A stretch of DNA of 38,193 bases from Nitrospira sp. (GCA_002634385.1 NSJL01000034.1:1-38193); one strand, 5' to 3'. Positions 25,295 to 33,547 are shown, numbered from the stretch's first letter. Notes: a model not told the origin generated them from the letters alone. Made by a program: numbers and translations.

Positions 25295-25645
25295 ATAGAA
25301 AGCAAAACGAAGGCACTGGCAGCAGTAAAGGCTTCCCTCGAAAAAAAGGCCCTTGCCCCCCTGATCCTCGAATTGAAAGGTCTCACCGTCATCGCAGATT
25401 ACTTTGTCATCTGCTCGGGTAGCAGTACCACGCAGGTAAGGGCGATTGCCGACTTTATCGAGGAGGATCTGAAAAAGCGGGGGATCAAACCCGTGGGCAT
25501 CGAGGGCGCGGAGAACGCCCGTTGGGTCCTCATGGACTATGGAGACGTCATTGTCCATATTTTCGAAGAAGAGACGAGGGCGTACTACGAGCTGGAGAAG
25601 TTCTGGCTGGACGCTCCGAGAATCCCTATTGAAGGCGGGAAGTAG
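25295..25645 (+). CDS. rsfS: Ribosomal silencing factor RsfS, apparent AUA start
   Basis: RsfS binds ribosomal protein uL14 and blocks joining of the 30S and 50S subunits when nutrients are scarce. The frame shows the full family pattern: KALAAVKASLEKKALAPLIL, LKGLTVIADYFVICSGSSTT, QVRAIADFIEE, and the C-terminal WVLMDYGDVIVHIFEEETRA with YYELEKFW. Homology reaches back to position 25295 (ESKTKALAAVKAS follows), but no ATG, GTG or TTG exists between the in-frame TAA at 25274-25276 and a TTG at 25373. Starting at that TTG would remove the first conserved helix. The codon where family members begin is ATA, with AGAGAGG 8 bases upstream, giving 116 aa. It is first in an operon with rlmH, lapAB and a HARP gene. 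Confidence 0.85.
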   Translation: MESKTKALAAVKASLEKKALAPLILELKGLTVIADYFVICSGSSTTQVRAIADFIEEDLKKRGIKPVGIEGAENARWVLMDYGDVIVHIFEEETRAYYELEKFWLDAPRIPIEGGK

Positions 25646-25675
25646 GAAGGGAAAGGTCTGTTTCCCGCTCTCCGG

Positions 25676-26119
25676 GTGAGTGTGCGTTTTCGTATATTGT
25701 GGGTGGGCAGGACAAAGGAACGATACCTGAAAGAGGGGATCGACCGGTACCTCATGCTGCTGGGATACATGTCCCCCGTCTCCGTTACCGAGATCAAAGA
25801 GGAAAAAGGGAAGAGCAGGGAGGCGTCCCTTCTGACCGAGGGCCGGAGGATACTGAAACAGACACAGTCCTATATCCTTCTCGATGAGAGGGGAAAGGAA
25901 TTTACCTCTCCGGAGTTTGCCCGCTTTCTGGAGGAACGGGGAACGGTGGATTTTGTTCTCGGAGGGGCGTACGGCGTGTCCGGAGAGGTCAGGGAAAGGG
26001 CCGAGGCGGTGGTTGCGCTCTCGAAGATGACCCTCACCCACGAGATGGCGCGGGTCATTCTTCTGGAGCAGCTCTACCGGGCCATGACTATACTTAAAGG
26101 GAGGGAGTATCACCACTGA
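25676..26119 (+). CDS. rlmH: 23S rRNA (pseudouridine-1915-N3)-methyltransferase RlmH
   Basis: This 147-aa SPOUT-class enzyme methylates pseudouridine 1915 in helix 69 of assembled 70S ribosomes. It has the trefoil-knot SAM site: ILLDERGKEFTSPEFARFLE, FVLGGAYGVS and a C-terminal LTHEMARVILLEQLYRAMTI ending KGREYHH. The length is a few residues shorter than E. coli RlmH at the N-terminus. Both GTG 25676 and GTG 25682 are possible starts; neither has a good ribosome site. rsfS-rlmH is a widespread gene pair, both acting on the ribosome. The stop overlaps the ATG of the next gene (TGATG). Confidence 0.95.
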   Translation: MSVRFRILWVGRTKERYLKEGIDRYLMLLGYMSPVSVTEIKEEKGKSREASLLTEGRRILKQTQSYILLDERGKEFTSPEFARFLEERGTVDFVLGGAYGVSGEVRERAEAVVALSKMTLTHEMARVILLEQLYRAMTILKGREYHH

Positions 26120-27432
26120 TGGGGAAATTATCGATACTGGTATTTCTGCTTTTCCTTGCCGCTCTCGGTTTCTTTTCTTTGGAAAACCAGGAGATGATCA
26201 CGGTGAAAGTCCCTTTCGGGAGCCTCTACACCATTCCCAAGGTCGTCCTGATACTCCTGTCGACCATTGCGGGGGCCCTTGTGGTCCTGGCGATCTTTTT
26301 CATTCGGGACACGAAACGGATTATCGATAACCTCCAGTACCAGAAGAGGCAGAAGAGGGAGGCGAAAATCGACGCCTACTATTCGAAGGCCCTCAACGCC
26401 CTCCTGGGCAATAAGCAGGAAGACGCGAAGGAGGCGCTCACCGAGATCCTGAAGGAGGAGCCCGAGCATGTGGATGCCCTCCTCCGGCTGGGGGACATCG
26501 CCCTGGACAATGATGAATATGCCGTTGCCCTGGAATATTACAAGAAGGCGAAGGACATCGGCCCCACGAACCTCAGGGCGCTCCTCTCCATGGAGAAGGT
26601 AATGGAAAGAATGATGCGGGACGGGGACGCCCTCCGCTATCTTGAGGATATTCTTGATATCGATGCGGAGAACCTCACCGCCCTGTACCGGAAGCGTGCG
26701 CTCCTCGAGAAAAAAGAGAAATGGGACGATCTCCTCTCCCTGCAGAAGTCCATTATCAGGCTGGTGAACAACGACAAGGACAGGATGCAGGAGGAAGCCC
26801 GTCTTTTGGGATACAAGTACGAATATGCGCGGGCAAGCCTCGAAAGCGGCAACCTGGAAAAGGCGGAGAAGGCCTTCCGGACGCTGCTGAAGATGGACTG
26901 TACCTTCCTTCCCGCTTACCTCGGCGTGACGGAAGTGATGATCTCCAACGGAGAGACGGAAGAGGCCATCAACTTCCTGGAGAAGAGCTACGAGCAGCTG
27001 AATTCCATGCTCCTCCTCGCACGCCTCGAGGATCTGCTCATCAGTGTGGGAGAGCCGGGAAGGCTGATCCGCTTTTACCGGAACGCCATTGCCCGTACCC
27101 CCGAGGACAACCGTTTGAAATTCCTCCTGGGGAAACTGTACTACCGTTTGGAGATGGTGGATGACGCCATCGATACCCTGAACGTCATCGACACCGGTTC
27201 CTTTTCCCCCCATGAATTTTATAGCCTGCGGGGCGAGCTCTATATGAAGAGAAGCCAGGTTTCCAAGGCGCTGGAAGAGCTCAGGAAGGCGTGCAGTATC
27301 AAGCAGGCATCCCTGCTTCCCTATTGCTGCTCCCAGTGCGGCTACCGTTCCACCGACTGGTCGGGGAGATGCCCCCAGTGCAACGAATGGAATACCTTCC
27401 GGCTCGATTTGTACGGGACCTGCGAGGCATAG
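26119..27432 (+). CDS. Fused LapA-LapB-like TPR protein (LPS assembly regulator)
   Basis: This 437-aa protein joins two proteins that are separate in E. coli. Residues 1-65 form a LapA/DUF1049-like pair of membrane helices (SILVFLLFLAALGFFSLENQ and VVLILLSTIAGALVVLAIFF). A basic linker and tandem TPR repeats (about 90-395) follow. The C-terminal rubredoxin-like zinc ribbon (CSQCGYRSTDWSGRCPQC, then NEWNTF) matches LapB. LapB links LPS synthesis to LpxC degradation in enterobacteria; that role here is inferred. The ATG overlaps the rlmH stop, and the next gene follows after 11 bases, so it sits mid-operon between RNA-processing genes. Confidence 0.87.
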   Translation: MGKLSILVFLLFLAALGFFSLENQEMITVKVPFGSLYTIPKVVLILLSTIAGALVVLAIFFIRDTKRIIDNLQYQKRQKREAKIDAYYSKALNALLGNKQEDAKEALTEILKEEPEHVDALLRLGDIALDNDEYAVALEYYKKAKDIGPTNLRALLSMEKVMERMMRDGDALRYLEDILDIDAENLTALYRKRALLEKKEKWDDLLSLQKSIIRLVNNDKDRMQEEARLLGYKYEYARASLESGNLEKAEKAFRTLLKMDCTFLPAYLGVTEVMISNGETEEAINFLEKSYEQLNSMLLLARLEDLLISVGEPGRLIRFYRNAIARTPEDNRLKFLLGKLYYRLEMVDDAIDTLNVIDTGSFSPHEFYSLRGELYMKRSQVSKALEELRKACSIKQASLLPYCCSQCGYRSTDWSGRCPQCNEWNTFRLDLYGTCEA

Positions 27433-27443
27433 GGGAAGAGGCG

Positions 27444-28154
27444 ATGAAAGTGACGGGAAACGGGAGCAAGGAGAAGAAGACGGGACAGGGTGCCGTCCAG
27501 AAATCCGGCCAGAACTCGGGAGAATCTTTTCTTAAGAAGAGGACCGGCAAGGCGAAGAGGGTGGTCCTGGATACCAGCCTCTTTGTGAACCCGGACGTGA
27601 GGACACGTCTGGGAGATACTCCCACCGAAGCACTGGAGACCTTTCTCACCTTCGCGGCCCAGATCCATGTGTTCGAGTTCTACATGCCCCCTTCCATTTT
27701 TGAGGAACTCCTTCATTTTGTGGAACGGGACAAGATACCGGGCGAGCTTCTGGTGAATCTCTATCAGAAGCCCCCGAAGAAGCACGAGCTTACCTGCCCC
27801 GCGTTCCTGCTCTATGAGCTTATCGAGGATATGCGGGAGAGGGTGAACAAAGGCTTGCGTCTGGCGGAAAGGGCCGTCAGGGGAGCGGAAAGCAAGAAGG
27901 CGGAGGAGATGATCCCGGACCTGAGAAAGAAATACCGGGAGGCCTTGCGGGAGGGGATCATCGACAGCAAAGAGGATGTGGATCTTCTGCTTTTGGCCAT
28001 GGAGCTTGATGCCCTGCTGATCACCGCAGACCAGGGGCTGATCAAATGGGCGGAAAAGCTGGGTATCAAGTGGCTGTTCCCCGAGAAGTTCAGGGATTAC
28101 CTGCTGGGTGCCATCAAAAGATCGAAGCTCCTTTCCGAGAAGAGAGGAAAGTAA
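27444..28154 (+). CDS. HARP-type protein-only RNase P homologue (PIN domain; 'RNA ligase partner' family)
   Basis: This 236-aa protein has a PIN-like nuclease domain from residue 39. VVLDTSLFVNPDVR carries Asp43, the helical insert has YELIEDMRERVNKGLRLAER, and the catalytic cluster is GIIDSKEDVDLLLLAMELDA (Asp174, 178, 180) with ITADQG (Asp196). These match the aspartates of Aquifex Aq_880, the minimal protein-only RNase P that removes tRNA 5' leaders. An N-terminal tail of about 38 residues (Lys/Gly/Ser-rich) is extra compared with Aq_880 as I recall it. GGGGAAGAGGCG precedes the ATG. Whether the organism also has RNA-based RNase P cannot be seen here. It is the last gene of the rsfS-rlmH-lapAB unit. 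Confidence 0.88.
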   Translation: MKVTGNGSKEKKTGQGAVQKSGQNSGESFLKKRTGKAKRVVLDTSLFVNPDVRTRLGDTPTEALETFLTFAAQIHVFEFYMPPSIFEELLHFVERDKIPGELLVNLYQKPPKKHELTCPAFLLYELIEDMRERVNKGLRLAERAVRGAESKKAEEMIPDLRKKYREALREGIIDSKEDVDLLLLAMELDALLITADQGLIKWAEKLGIKWLFPEKFRDYLLGAIKRSKLLSEKRGK

Positions 28155-28158
28155 GAGA

Positions 28159-28185
28159 CGGGAGTACCACAGCGCAGTACTCCCG
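28159..28185. terminator. 9-bp hairpin between convergent genes
   Basis: CGGGAGTAC (28159-28167) pairs perfectly with GTACTCCCG (28177-28185) across a 9-base loop. It lies between the convergent HARP and DUF3568-like genes and could serve both. No T-tract follows on either side. Confidence 0.5.
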
Positions 28186-28222
28186 CCGCCCACCCTGTGC
28201 CAGGCTCTGCAGAAGATGTCCC

Positions 28223-28612
28223 CTACTTTCTGAGCCGCGCTTCGATCTTTCTGCCGATGGCCCGTGCAAGCTCCTCACTTCCGCTGCCGACCCTGATGCT
28301 CACCGCCGTAGCATCTTCCTGGGCCTTTTTCAGGACCAGATGCACCGGTGTTCCGTCCGGCAGGGTCGCGTCAATGATACCCCCCGTGGCATCCTTCTGC
28401 GCGTTTCCGATATTCATGTTGAAGTCCTGCAGTGCCTCCCTTGAGGCATCGAAGGTCTTGAATACGGTATCCGCGTAGGTTACCTGGAGCACCCCGTTGG
28501 CAAAGACGGCGGCGTCAGCCCCGTAAGGCGGTGCTGTCCTTGTTATTACACACCCCTGGACCGTGAGGACAGCGGCAAGGAGAAACGGCACAACCCGAAA
28601 GAGTATTGTCAT
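28223..28612 (-). CDS. DUF3568-like lipoprotein
   Basis: This 129-aa lipoprotein has a signal peptide MTILFRVVPFLLAAVLTVQG followed by the lipid-accepting Cys21. The mature part has a pattern seen in the DUF3568 family: GVLQVTYADTVFKTFDASRE, ALQDFNMNIG, GGIIDATLPDGTPVHLVL and VSIRVGSGS with a C-terminal helix. The function of the family is unknown. ATG 28612 is chosen with GGGGAGG 8 bases upstream; the GTG at 28621 lies within that site. It lies 43 bases behind the PA2779-family gene and is probably co-transcribed with it. Confidence 0.75.
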   Translation of the reverse strand: MTILFRVVPFLLAAVLTVQGCVITRTAPPYGADAAVFANGVLQVTYADTVFKTFDASREALQDFNMNIGNAQKDATGGIIDATLPDGTPVHLVLKKAQEDATAVSIRVGSGSEELARAIGRKIEARLRK

Positions 28613-28655
28613 ACGCAGCACCTCCCCTTTTTTTATCGGAGGCTCCCGGAGGATA

Positions 28656-29042
28656 CTACCGCACCAGAACCCTATGACCGGTGAGATTCAGGATTACGAT
28701 AATAAGAAGAATGATAACGAGGACGGCGATAACGACGCCGAGGCCGTCTCCTCCGGCCTTGATCTGGTCGAGATTAAGGGCGAGCTCATGGATCTGCTGG
28801 TCGCTGAGCCGGCTCAGGCGGGACTGAATCTCTTCCTGGGTAAAGCCCAGCTTCTCGAGCCTGTCCCGTACCATCTTCGTTTCGAGGACGCTCTGGACCT
28901 TCTGCAAATCAGAAGCCCTGTCCACCTGGGCCAGGGCAATCTCCCCGGAAGGCGCGAACCCTGCCTCGCTCTTGGGGGCGATGCCGATAAGAAACATGGC
29001 CACTACGAGATACCACGCCACATACCTCTTCAGAGCTTTCAT
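28656..29042 (-). CDS. PA2779-family membrane protein
   Basis: This 128-aa protein has the family layout. The N-terminal signal/anchor is MKALKRYVAWYLVVAMFLIG then IAPKSEAG. A conserved middle follows (MDRASDLQKVQ-like DRASDLQKVQSVLETKMVRD, then LGFTQEEIQSRLSRLSDQQI), and a C-terminal membrane helix (GGDGLGVVIAVLVIILLIIV) ends with GHRVLVR. The family commonly lies next to a PA2778-type C39-like peptidase, which is absent here. GGAAAGGAGG precedes ATG 29042. Function is unknown; the topology suggests a periplasmic helical loop held between two membrane segments, or after signal cleavage one anchor. Confidence 0.85.
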   Translation of the reverse strand: MKALKRYVAWYLVVAMFLIGIAPKSEAGFAPSGEIALAQVDRASDLQKVQSVLETKMVRDRLEKLGFTQEEIQSRLSRLSDQQIHELALNLDQIKAGGDGLGVVIAVLVIILLIIVILNLTGHRVLVR

Positions 29043-29331
29043 TCTTCCTGCCTCCTTTCCGGTGTCGGTTGTTCAGTAACCCATAAGAGAAGGTGCACCG
29101 CAATACGATGAGGAAATGCGAAGCGTGCGCCCTGTGCCGCAACTTCGGTATCCTGCCTGCCCTGTACTTACTTAACACTTATCATAGAATCGGGGGCTTG
29201 TCAAATAGGGGAATGCCTGAGGTGAGAATAGGGAATAAACCGATTTCCCGGGGTGGAACGAAGCCCCTGTGCTGTGCAGCCGGTTGCAGGAGAAGCCGCT
29301 GCCGCAGGGGAAGACAGTACGCCTGCACACC

Positions 29332-30558
29332 CTAATGTTTTTCGTTGCCCGTTTCGGGACCGGTGGAGCTCCCGGACGGGGAGCGCTCCCCGATGTCCTT
29401 CGCGGCCCCTTTGGGCGGGGGAGACCCGTACTGCTGCCTGATCTTTTCGAGGGGCTCTTCAAGATATTTCCGGGAGAGTTCCTCCGTCCCCTCTCCCGAT
29501 GCCTTCTCCGCCTCTCCCGTGGTTTTGGCGGGTGTTGTTTTCTTTGCCGGGAGTGGTTTCTCTTGCTTCGGTTTTTTGCCCGGAACTGTCTCCTTGTGCG
29601 GGACCGCCGGAGGCGCCTCTTCCACCCTCTTTTCCTGCTGCTCTCTCAGTTCCTCGATTGCATGCTCCAGTTCCCCGATTTTTTGCACGATCTTGCGGAG
29701 TTCCTCCTCATACCTGTCCACTTCTATATCCGCCCTTTCCCGGAGGGGAACACTGCGGTGGAGCGTTACGGTAAGGGAGGATACATGCATCATCTCATCG
29801 GCAGTGTTGCGGTATCCGTTTGCATAGGTGAAATCGATGACATCCCCGGGCTTTATGTCGAATGCGGTGAGGGGATGCGCATCCTTGTCCGTTATCCTGG
29901 TATCGCGGGAGAGATGCACTACGTACTTCCCGCCGCCTACCACTATCTTCCTGCTGCTCTCGATGACGTCCACTTCCTGTCCCGTCACGGTATTCAGGTG
30001 CTCCACGCTGTCTGGAGCGGGCGACGGCTTCTTCACCTTCAGGTCACGGACAATGGATTTTTCGATATCGGCCACGTCTGCGCCGGAGACCGCCGCCTCC
30101 CTCAAATCCCTCCGCGCCAGTTCGAGATACGCCATGTCCAGCGTGGCGCCCCGTGCCGCTTTCAAGTAGTAGGCCCTCCCCCGGTTCCGGTACATTTCGG
30201 AGAGCAGCGCTTTATTCCTTGTCCCCTCGATGGCCCTGGTATATGCCTCGATGGCCTGGTCGTATTTCCGCAGCACCACGTAACAGTCCGCCACGGAGAG
30301 GAAGTAGGATTCATCGTGCAGAAACTGGCGGAGATCCCTTGCCTTCGCGTAACTCTCAAGAGCCTTTTCACATTCTCCGTTGCTCCGGTACCGGTTTCCC
30401 TCGGCTAAGTAGTTGGGGGAGTCTCCCTGAGCGGGATCCTTGGCGCAAACGGCAAGGGGAGAGAGGGACACTACTGCGGCGATGCAAAAGAGGACGAGCA
30501 TGCCGGCGGAGCGAATCCCTTTGCGTCCTCTTCCCTGTGTGTTGTTCCGTGGAGTCAT
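29332..30558 (-). CDS. Secreted TPR protein with coiled coil and Lys/Pro-rich tail
   Basis: This 408-aa exported protein has a twin-basic N-region and signal helix (GMLVLFCIAAVVSLSPLAVC, then AKD). Three or more TPR units follow (about 50-165; YLAEGNRYRSNGECEKALES, YDQAIEAYTRAIEGTRNKAL). A beta-rich domain (about 180-260; TGQEVDVIESSRKIVVGGGK, KPGDVIDFTYANGYR) resembles a small OB-like fold. A coiled coil (275-310) and a disordered Lys/Pro/Thr tail with a second helix (SRKYLEEPLEKIRQQYGSPP) come last. ATG 30558 is preceded by AGGAAAGG. I know no characterised homologue; a scaffold role in the periplasm is plausible. It is the probable first gene of a minus-strand unit running to 28223, though 289 bases separate it from the next gene. 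Confidence 0.8.
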   Translation of the reverse strand: MTPRNNTQGRGRKGIRSAGMLVLFCIAAVVSLSPLAVCAKDPAQGDSPNYLAEGNRYRSNGECEKALESYAKARDLRQFLHDESYFLSVADCYVVLRKYDQAIEAYTRAIEGTRNKALLSEMYRNRGRAYYLKAARGATLDMAYLELARRDLREAAVSGADVADIEKSIVRDLKVKKPSPAPDSVEHLNTVTGQEVDVIESSRKIVVGGGKYVVHLSRDTRITDKDAHPLTAFDIKPGDVIDFTYANGYRNTADEMMHVSSLTVTLHRSVPLRERADIEVDRYEEELRKIVQKIGELEHAIEELREQQEKRVEEAPPAVPHKETVPGKKPKQEKPLPAKKTTPAKTTGEAEKASGEGTEELSRKYLEEPLEKIRQQYGSPPPKGAAKDIGERSPSGSSTGPETGNEKH

Positions 30559-30614
30559 CGTTTCCTTTCCTGCGCGGCGTGCCGCATTCATTATAGCAAT
30601 TCCGCCCGTATTAT

Positions 30615-31073
30615 TTACAGGATGAGGAGGAGCTTCCGGGCGTCCAGGGAAAGAAGCTTTGCCCGCAGGGAAAACTGGACCAGGTAGAGGGAAAGGGTAA
30701 GGAGACCAAGAAAAAGATGGGCGGTCCGTATGCGTGCTGCCGTCCCCCGTATCCTCCGTGAGATGAGGAACGTGGCACTGACGAGGGGGATAAGGAGCGA
30801 GCCGATGAAATAATGGAGTAAAGCGGGAAAGGGGGAATTGTTGAGGGAAAAAAGCAGGACGATCCCGCTGAAAAGACCGGCACCTGCTGCCACGGCAAGA
30901 GGAGGACCGTATTTTCGGTGCTTTTTTATTACCGGGAGCAGGGGGGCTCCCTCCTGCCTGCTTTTCCGTATGCGTATGCCAAGCCAGCCCTGGTAAAGGA
31001 GGAGGAAGAGAATAATGCCGTTGAAAATGCCGTGACCGATGCGGAAGAGGGATGATATCTGATTTTCTATCAT
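30615..31073 (-). CDS. Four-helix membrane protein, DUF4079-like
   Basis: This 152-aa protein has four hydrophobic segments (FNGIILFLLLYQGWLGIRIR, PLAVAAGAGLFSGIVLLFSL, LLHYFIGSLLIPLVSATFLI and TAHLFLGLLTLSLYLVQFSL) joined by basic loops. The histidines near helices 1, 3 and 4 could bind haem, as in small cytochrome-b561-like folds, but this is only suggestive. The family resemblance to DUF4079 is moderate. There is no Shine-Dalgarno before ATG 31073. Instead TATACT ends 7 bases upstream, so the mRNA may be leaderless. The gene follows tRNA-Leu on the same strand after 54 bases. Confidence 0.7.
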   Translation of the reverse strand: MIENQISSLFRIGHGIFNGIILFLLLYQGWLGIRIRKSRQEGAPLLPVIKKHRKYGPPLAVAAGAGLFSGIVLLFSLNNSPFPALLHYFIGSLLIPLVSATFLISRRIRGTAARIRTAHLFLGLLTLSLYLVQFSLRAKLLSLDARKLLLIL

Positions 31074-31080
31074 TGGAAAT

Positions 31081-31086
31081 AGTATA
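31081..31086 (-). promoter_or_regulatory. -10 element (TATACT) 7 bases before the DUF4079-like ATG
   Basis: On the minus strand TATACT is followed by seven bases (ATTTCCA) and the ATG at 31073. TTTTCA lies 17 bases upstream as a possible -35. The predicted start coincides with the initiation codon. Confidence 0.45.
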
Positions 31087-31127
31087 TATCAGATAGGGAG
31101 TGATGAAAAGAGGAGGGAGGGAAAGAG

Positions 31128-31211
31128 TGCCGAAGGCGGGACTCGAACCCGCACGGCCTTGCGACCACTAGACCCTGAACCTAGCGCGTCTGCCAATTCC
31201 GCCACTTCGGC
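31128..31211 (-). tRNA. tRNA-Leu(CAG)
   Basis: On the minus strand this is an 84-base class II tRNA. The acceptor GCCGAAG pairs with CTTCGGC and the discriminator is A. The D-arm contains GGCGGAATTGGCAGACGC. The anticodon stem CTAGG/TCTAG encloses the loop TTCAGGG, with anticodon CAG. The variable arm is long and the T-arm is GCGGG-TTCGAGT-CCCGC. CCA is not encoded, unlike the tRNA-Ser in this window. Confidence 0.96.
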
Positions 31212-31359
31212 AACCTCACCTCGCATGGCCGATGTCCGGTGCCTCCGCGAAGAGGCCATAACGTCAGCTGCGAATTTTTATTGTACCACAAGTGACCTCC
31301 CTATGGACATACCCTCGTTTGCGCCGGGGGAGCGGCAGGCGTCGCGGACGGGCTCAATG

Positions 31360-31368
31360 TGTTACAAT
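31360..31368 (+). promoter_or_regulatory. Extended -10 promoter (TGtTACAAT) of glnS
   Basis: TG-T-TACAAT lies 58 bases before the glnS ATG, giving a leader of about 50 bases with a GAGGAAA ribosome site. No clear -35 is seen. Confidence 0.45.
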
Positions 31369-31426
31369 ACCTTTTGGGCAAGGGAATCCTATTGCTCCGA
31401 GCACAGTAAGAACTGAGGAAACAAGC

Positions 31427-33172
31427 ATGGATACACCGAAAACGGACAAGAATACACCTGAGAAGGGAACCGGGGGAACGAGCGGAACCGGTCCCCTTCC
31501 GGCATCCAATTTTATCCGCGCCATCGTTGCGGAGGACAGGGAAACGGGTAAGTACGGAGGCAGGCTCATGACGCGCTTCCCTCCGGAGCCCAACGGCTAC
31601 CTGCATATCGGACATGCCAAATCCGTCTGCCTCAATTTCGGGCTTGCCGAGGAGTTCGGAGGGGTCTGCAATTTCCGCTTCGATGATACGAACCCGAGCA
31701 AGGAGGAGGTGGAATACGTGGAGTCCATCCAGGAGGACGTCCGCTGGCTGGGGTTCGATTGGGGTGACCGGCTCTATTACGCCTCCGACTACTCCGAAAA
31801 GCTCTATGAATATGCCGTCGCGCTTATCAAAGCGGGAAAAGCGTATGTCTGCGATCTGAGCTCCGAGCAGATCAGGGAGTACCGCGGCACCCTGACCGCA
31901 CCAGGAAAGGAAAGCCCCTATCGCACCCGTTCCGTGGAAGAGAACCTCGACCTGTTCGAACGTATGCGGAAGGGTGAATTCGAGGACGGGTCACGTGTCC
32001 TCCGGGCGAAGATCGACATGGCCTCCGGGAACATCAACCTGCGTGATCCGGTGATGTACCGCATCAAGAAGGTGCGCCACCACAGGACGGGGGATGCGTG
32101 GTGCATCTATCCCATGTACGATTACGCCCACGGTATTTCGGACTCCATCGAGGGGGTTACCCATTCCCTCTGCACCATGGAGTATGAGGACCACCGGCCC
32201 CTCTACGACTGGTTCCTCGACGCGCTGCACATCTATCACCCGCAGCAGATCGAATTTGCCCGGCTCAACCTCAGTTACACTGTCCTTAGCAAGCGGAAGC
32301 TCCTGAAGCTGGTAAACGAGGGGCATGTAAACGGCTGGAACGATCCGCGCATGCCCACCCTTGCAGGGATGCGGAGGCGCGGGTATACGCCCGAAGCGAT
32401 ACGGAATTTCTGCGAACGCATCGGGGTGGGGAAAAAGGAGAGCCTCGTCGATCTCGCCCTTCTCGAATACTGTGTCCGGGAGGATCTGAACAAGCGTGTC
32501 CCCCGGGTCATGGCGGTGCTGAACCCCCTGAAGGTAATCATCGACAATTACCCGCAGGGCCAGGTGGAGTACCTCGATGCAGTCAACAACCCCGAGGATC
32601 CCGCTGCAGGAACGCGGAAAGTACCCTTTTCCCGTGAGTTGTACCTTGAGAGGGACGACTTCATGGAGGACCCGCCCAAGCAGTTCTTCCGTCTGGCTCC
32701 AGGCCGTGAGGTGCGCCTGCGCTATGCCTATTTTATCAAGTGTGTCGACATGGTGAAGGATGAGAAGGGCGCTATCGTGGAGGTGCACTGCACCTATGAT
32801 CCCGCGACGCGGGGCGGCGATGCCCCCGACGGCCGGAAGGTCAAGGCGACGCTGCACTGGGTCTCCGCACCGCATGCTGTCGAAGCGGAGGTGCGTCTTT
32901 ATGATACTCTTTTCCTCAGGGAGAACCCTAATGAGGTGGAGGAGGGGAAGGACTTCACCGGCTCCCTGAATCCGAAGTCGTTGGAAATCCTGTCCTCCTG
33001 CCGCTTTGAGCCGGGCCTTGGCGGAGCGAGGCCGGGTGACCGGTTCCAGTTCGAGCGGTTGGGATATTTCTGTGTGGACACGGTGGATTCCGCACCCGGA
33101 AAGCCGGTTTTCAACCGTACGGTCACCCTGAAGGACGAATGGGCGAAACTCCAGAAGACGGGAAAGAGGTAG
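31427..33172 (+). CDS. glnS: Glutaminyl-tRNA synthetase
   Basis: This 581-aa class Ic synthetase attaches glutamine to tRNA-Gln. It has the HIGH motif in [17 protein letters not shown] (His60), [16 protein letters not shown], the tRNA-binding [11 protein letters not shown] (VLSKR, the KMSKS equivalent) and a C-terminal anticodon-binding pair of beta-barrels. A 25-residue Thr/Gly/Lys-rich N-terminal tail precedes [13 protein letters not shown] 31427 follows GAGGAAAC; the upstream in-frame extension overlaps the promoter. Absence of GluRS-like insertions and the GlnRS-specific [20 protein letters not shown] segment distinguish it from GltX. It implies direct charging of tRNA-Gln rather than sole use of the GatCAB route. 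Confidence 0.97.
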   Translation: MDTPKTDKNTPEKGTGGTSGTGPLPASNFIRAIVAEDRETGKYGGRLMTRFPPEPNGYLHIGHAKSVCLNFGLAEEFGGVCNFRFDDTNPSKEEVEYVESIQEDVRWLGFDWGDRLYYASDYSEKLYEYAVALIKAGKAYVCDLSSEQIREYRGTLTAPGKESPYRTRSVEENLDLFERMRKGEFEDGSRVLRAKIDMASGNINLRDPVMYRIKKVRHHRTGDAWCIYPMYDYAHGISDSIEGVTHSLCTMEYEDHRPLYDWFLDALHIYHPQQIEFARLNLSYTVLSKRKLLKLVNEGHVNGWNDPRMPTLAGMRRRGYTPEAIRNFCERIGVGKKESLVDLALLEYCVREDLNKRVPRVMAVLNPLKVIIDNYPQGQVEYLDAVNNPEDPAAGTRKVPFSRELYLERDDFMEDPPKQFFRLAPGREVRLRYAYFIKCVDMVKDEKGAIVEVHCTYDPATRGGDAPDGRKVKATLHWVSAPHAVEAEVRLYDTLFLRENPNEVEEGKDFTGSLNPKSLEILSSCRFEPGLGGARPGDRFQFERLGYFCVDTVDSAPGKPVFNRTVTLKDEWAKLQKTGKR

Positions 33173-33181
33173 ATCGGACCG

Positions 33182-33289
33182 TCATGCCCCGCTCCTGATG
33201 CTCTCGAGAAGCCCGCATATCTCGTTAAGCAGACTCTCCTGCTCCCCAATGAGCCGGTGAGCCTTATAAATAGTTGCCCTACACAGCAT
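33182..33289 (-). CDS. Possible small ORF or gene remnant, 35 aa
   Basis: The minus-strand frame reads MLCRATIYKAHRLIGEQESL followed by LNEICGLLESIRSGA and a TGA. The codons look protein-like and the second half could form a helix. The same frame stays open upstream for about 30 more codons (back to a TAA near 33388) and encodes plausible protein (GFRASCLIIKCYEGVAEI) without a start codon. No ribosome site precedes the ATG. It may be the tail of a decayed gene; I do not recognise it. Confidence 0.25.
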   Translation of the reverse strand: MLCRATIYKAHRLIGEQESLLNEICGLLESIRSGA

Positions 33290-33445
33290 TATCTCAGCGA
33301 CCCCTTCGTAACATTTTATGATGAGGCAACTGGCCCGGAACCCCGGAAAGGAGCCCGGAAGTCTTGACCTGACCTCGGGAAGCCTTTATGCTTCTTGTAC
33401 AAGGAGCAGAAGGGAGTTTAGCAGCACTCTCCCGTGAGTGCGGAA

Positions 33446-33475
33446 TTGAAAAGATGAAGGAGAGTGGCCTACAAT
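33446..33475 (+). promoter_or_regulatory. Sigma-70 promoter of the 184-aa gene
   Basis: TTGAAA (33446-33451), an 18-base spacer and TACAAT (33470-33475) form a good promoter. The leader is about 66 bases to the ATG at 33548 and contains AGAGGAGG. Confidence 0.55.
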
Positions 33476-33547
33476 AGCGCAAGGGAGACAGGTGGGATGC
33501 GAGGGAAGCACCGTGCAGGACAAAAGAGCTCATGAGAGGAGGTAGGT

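Noticed and set aside
33294..33533. 79-codon minus-strand frame before the 184-aa gene
   Set aside because: It covers the promoter and ribosome site of the plus-strand gene and has Ser/Arg/Leu-rich shadow composition.
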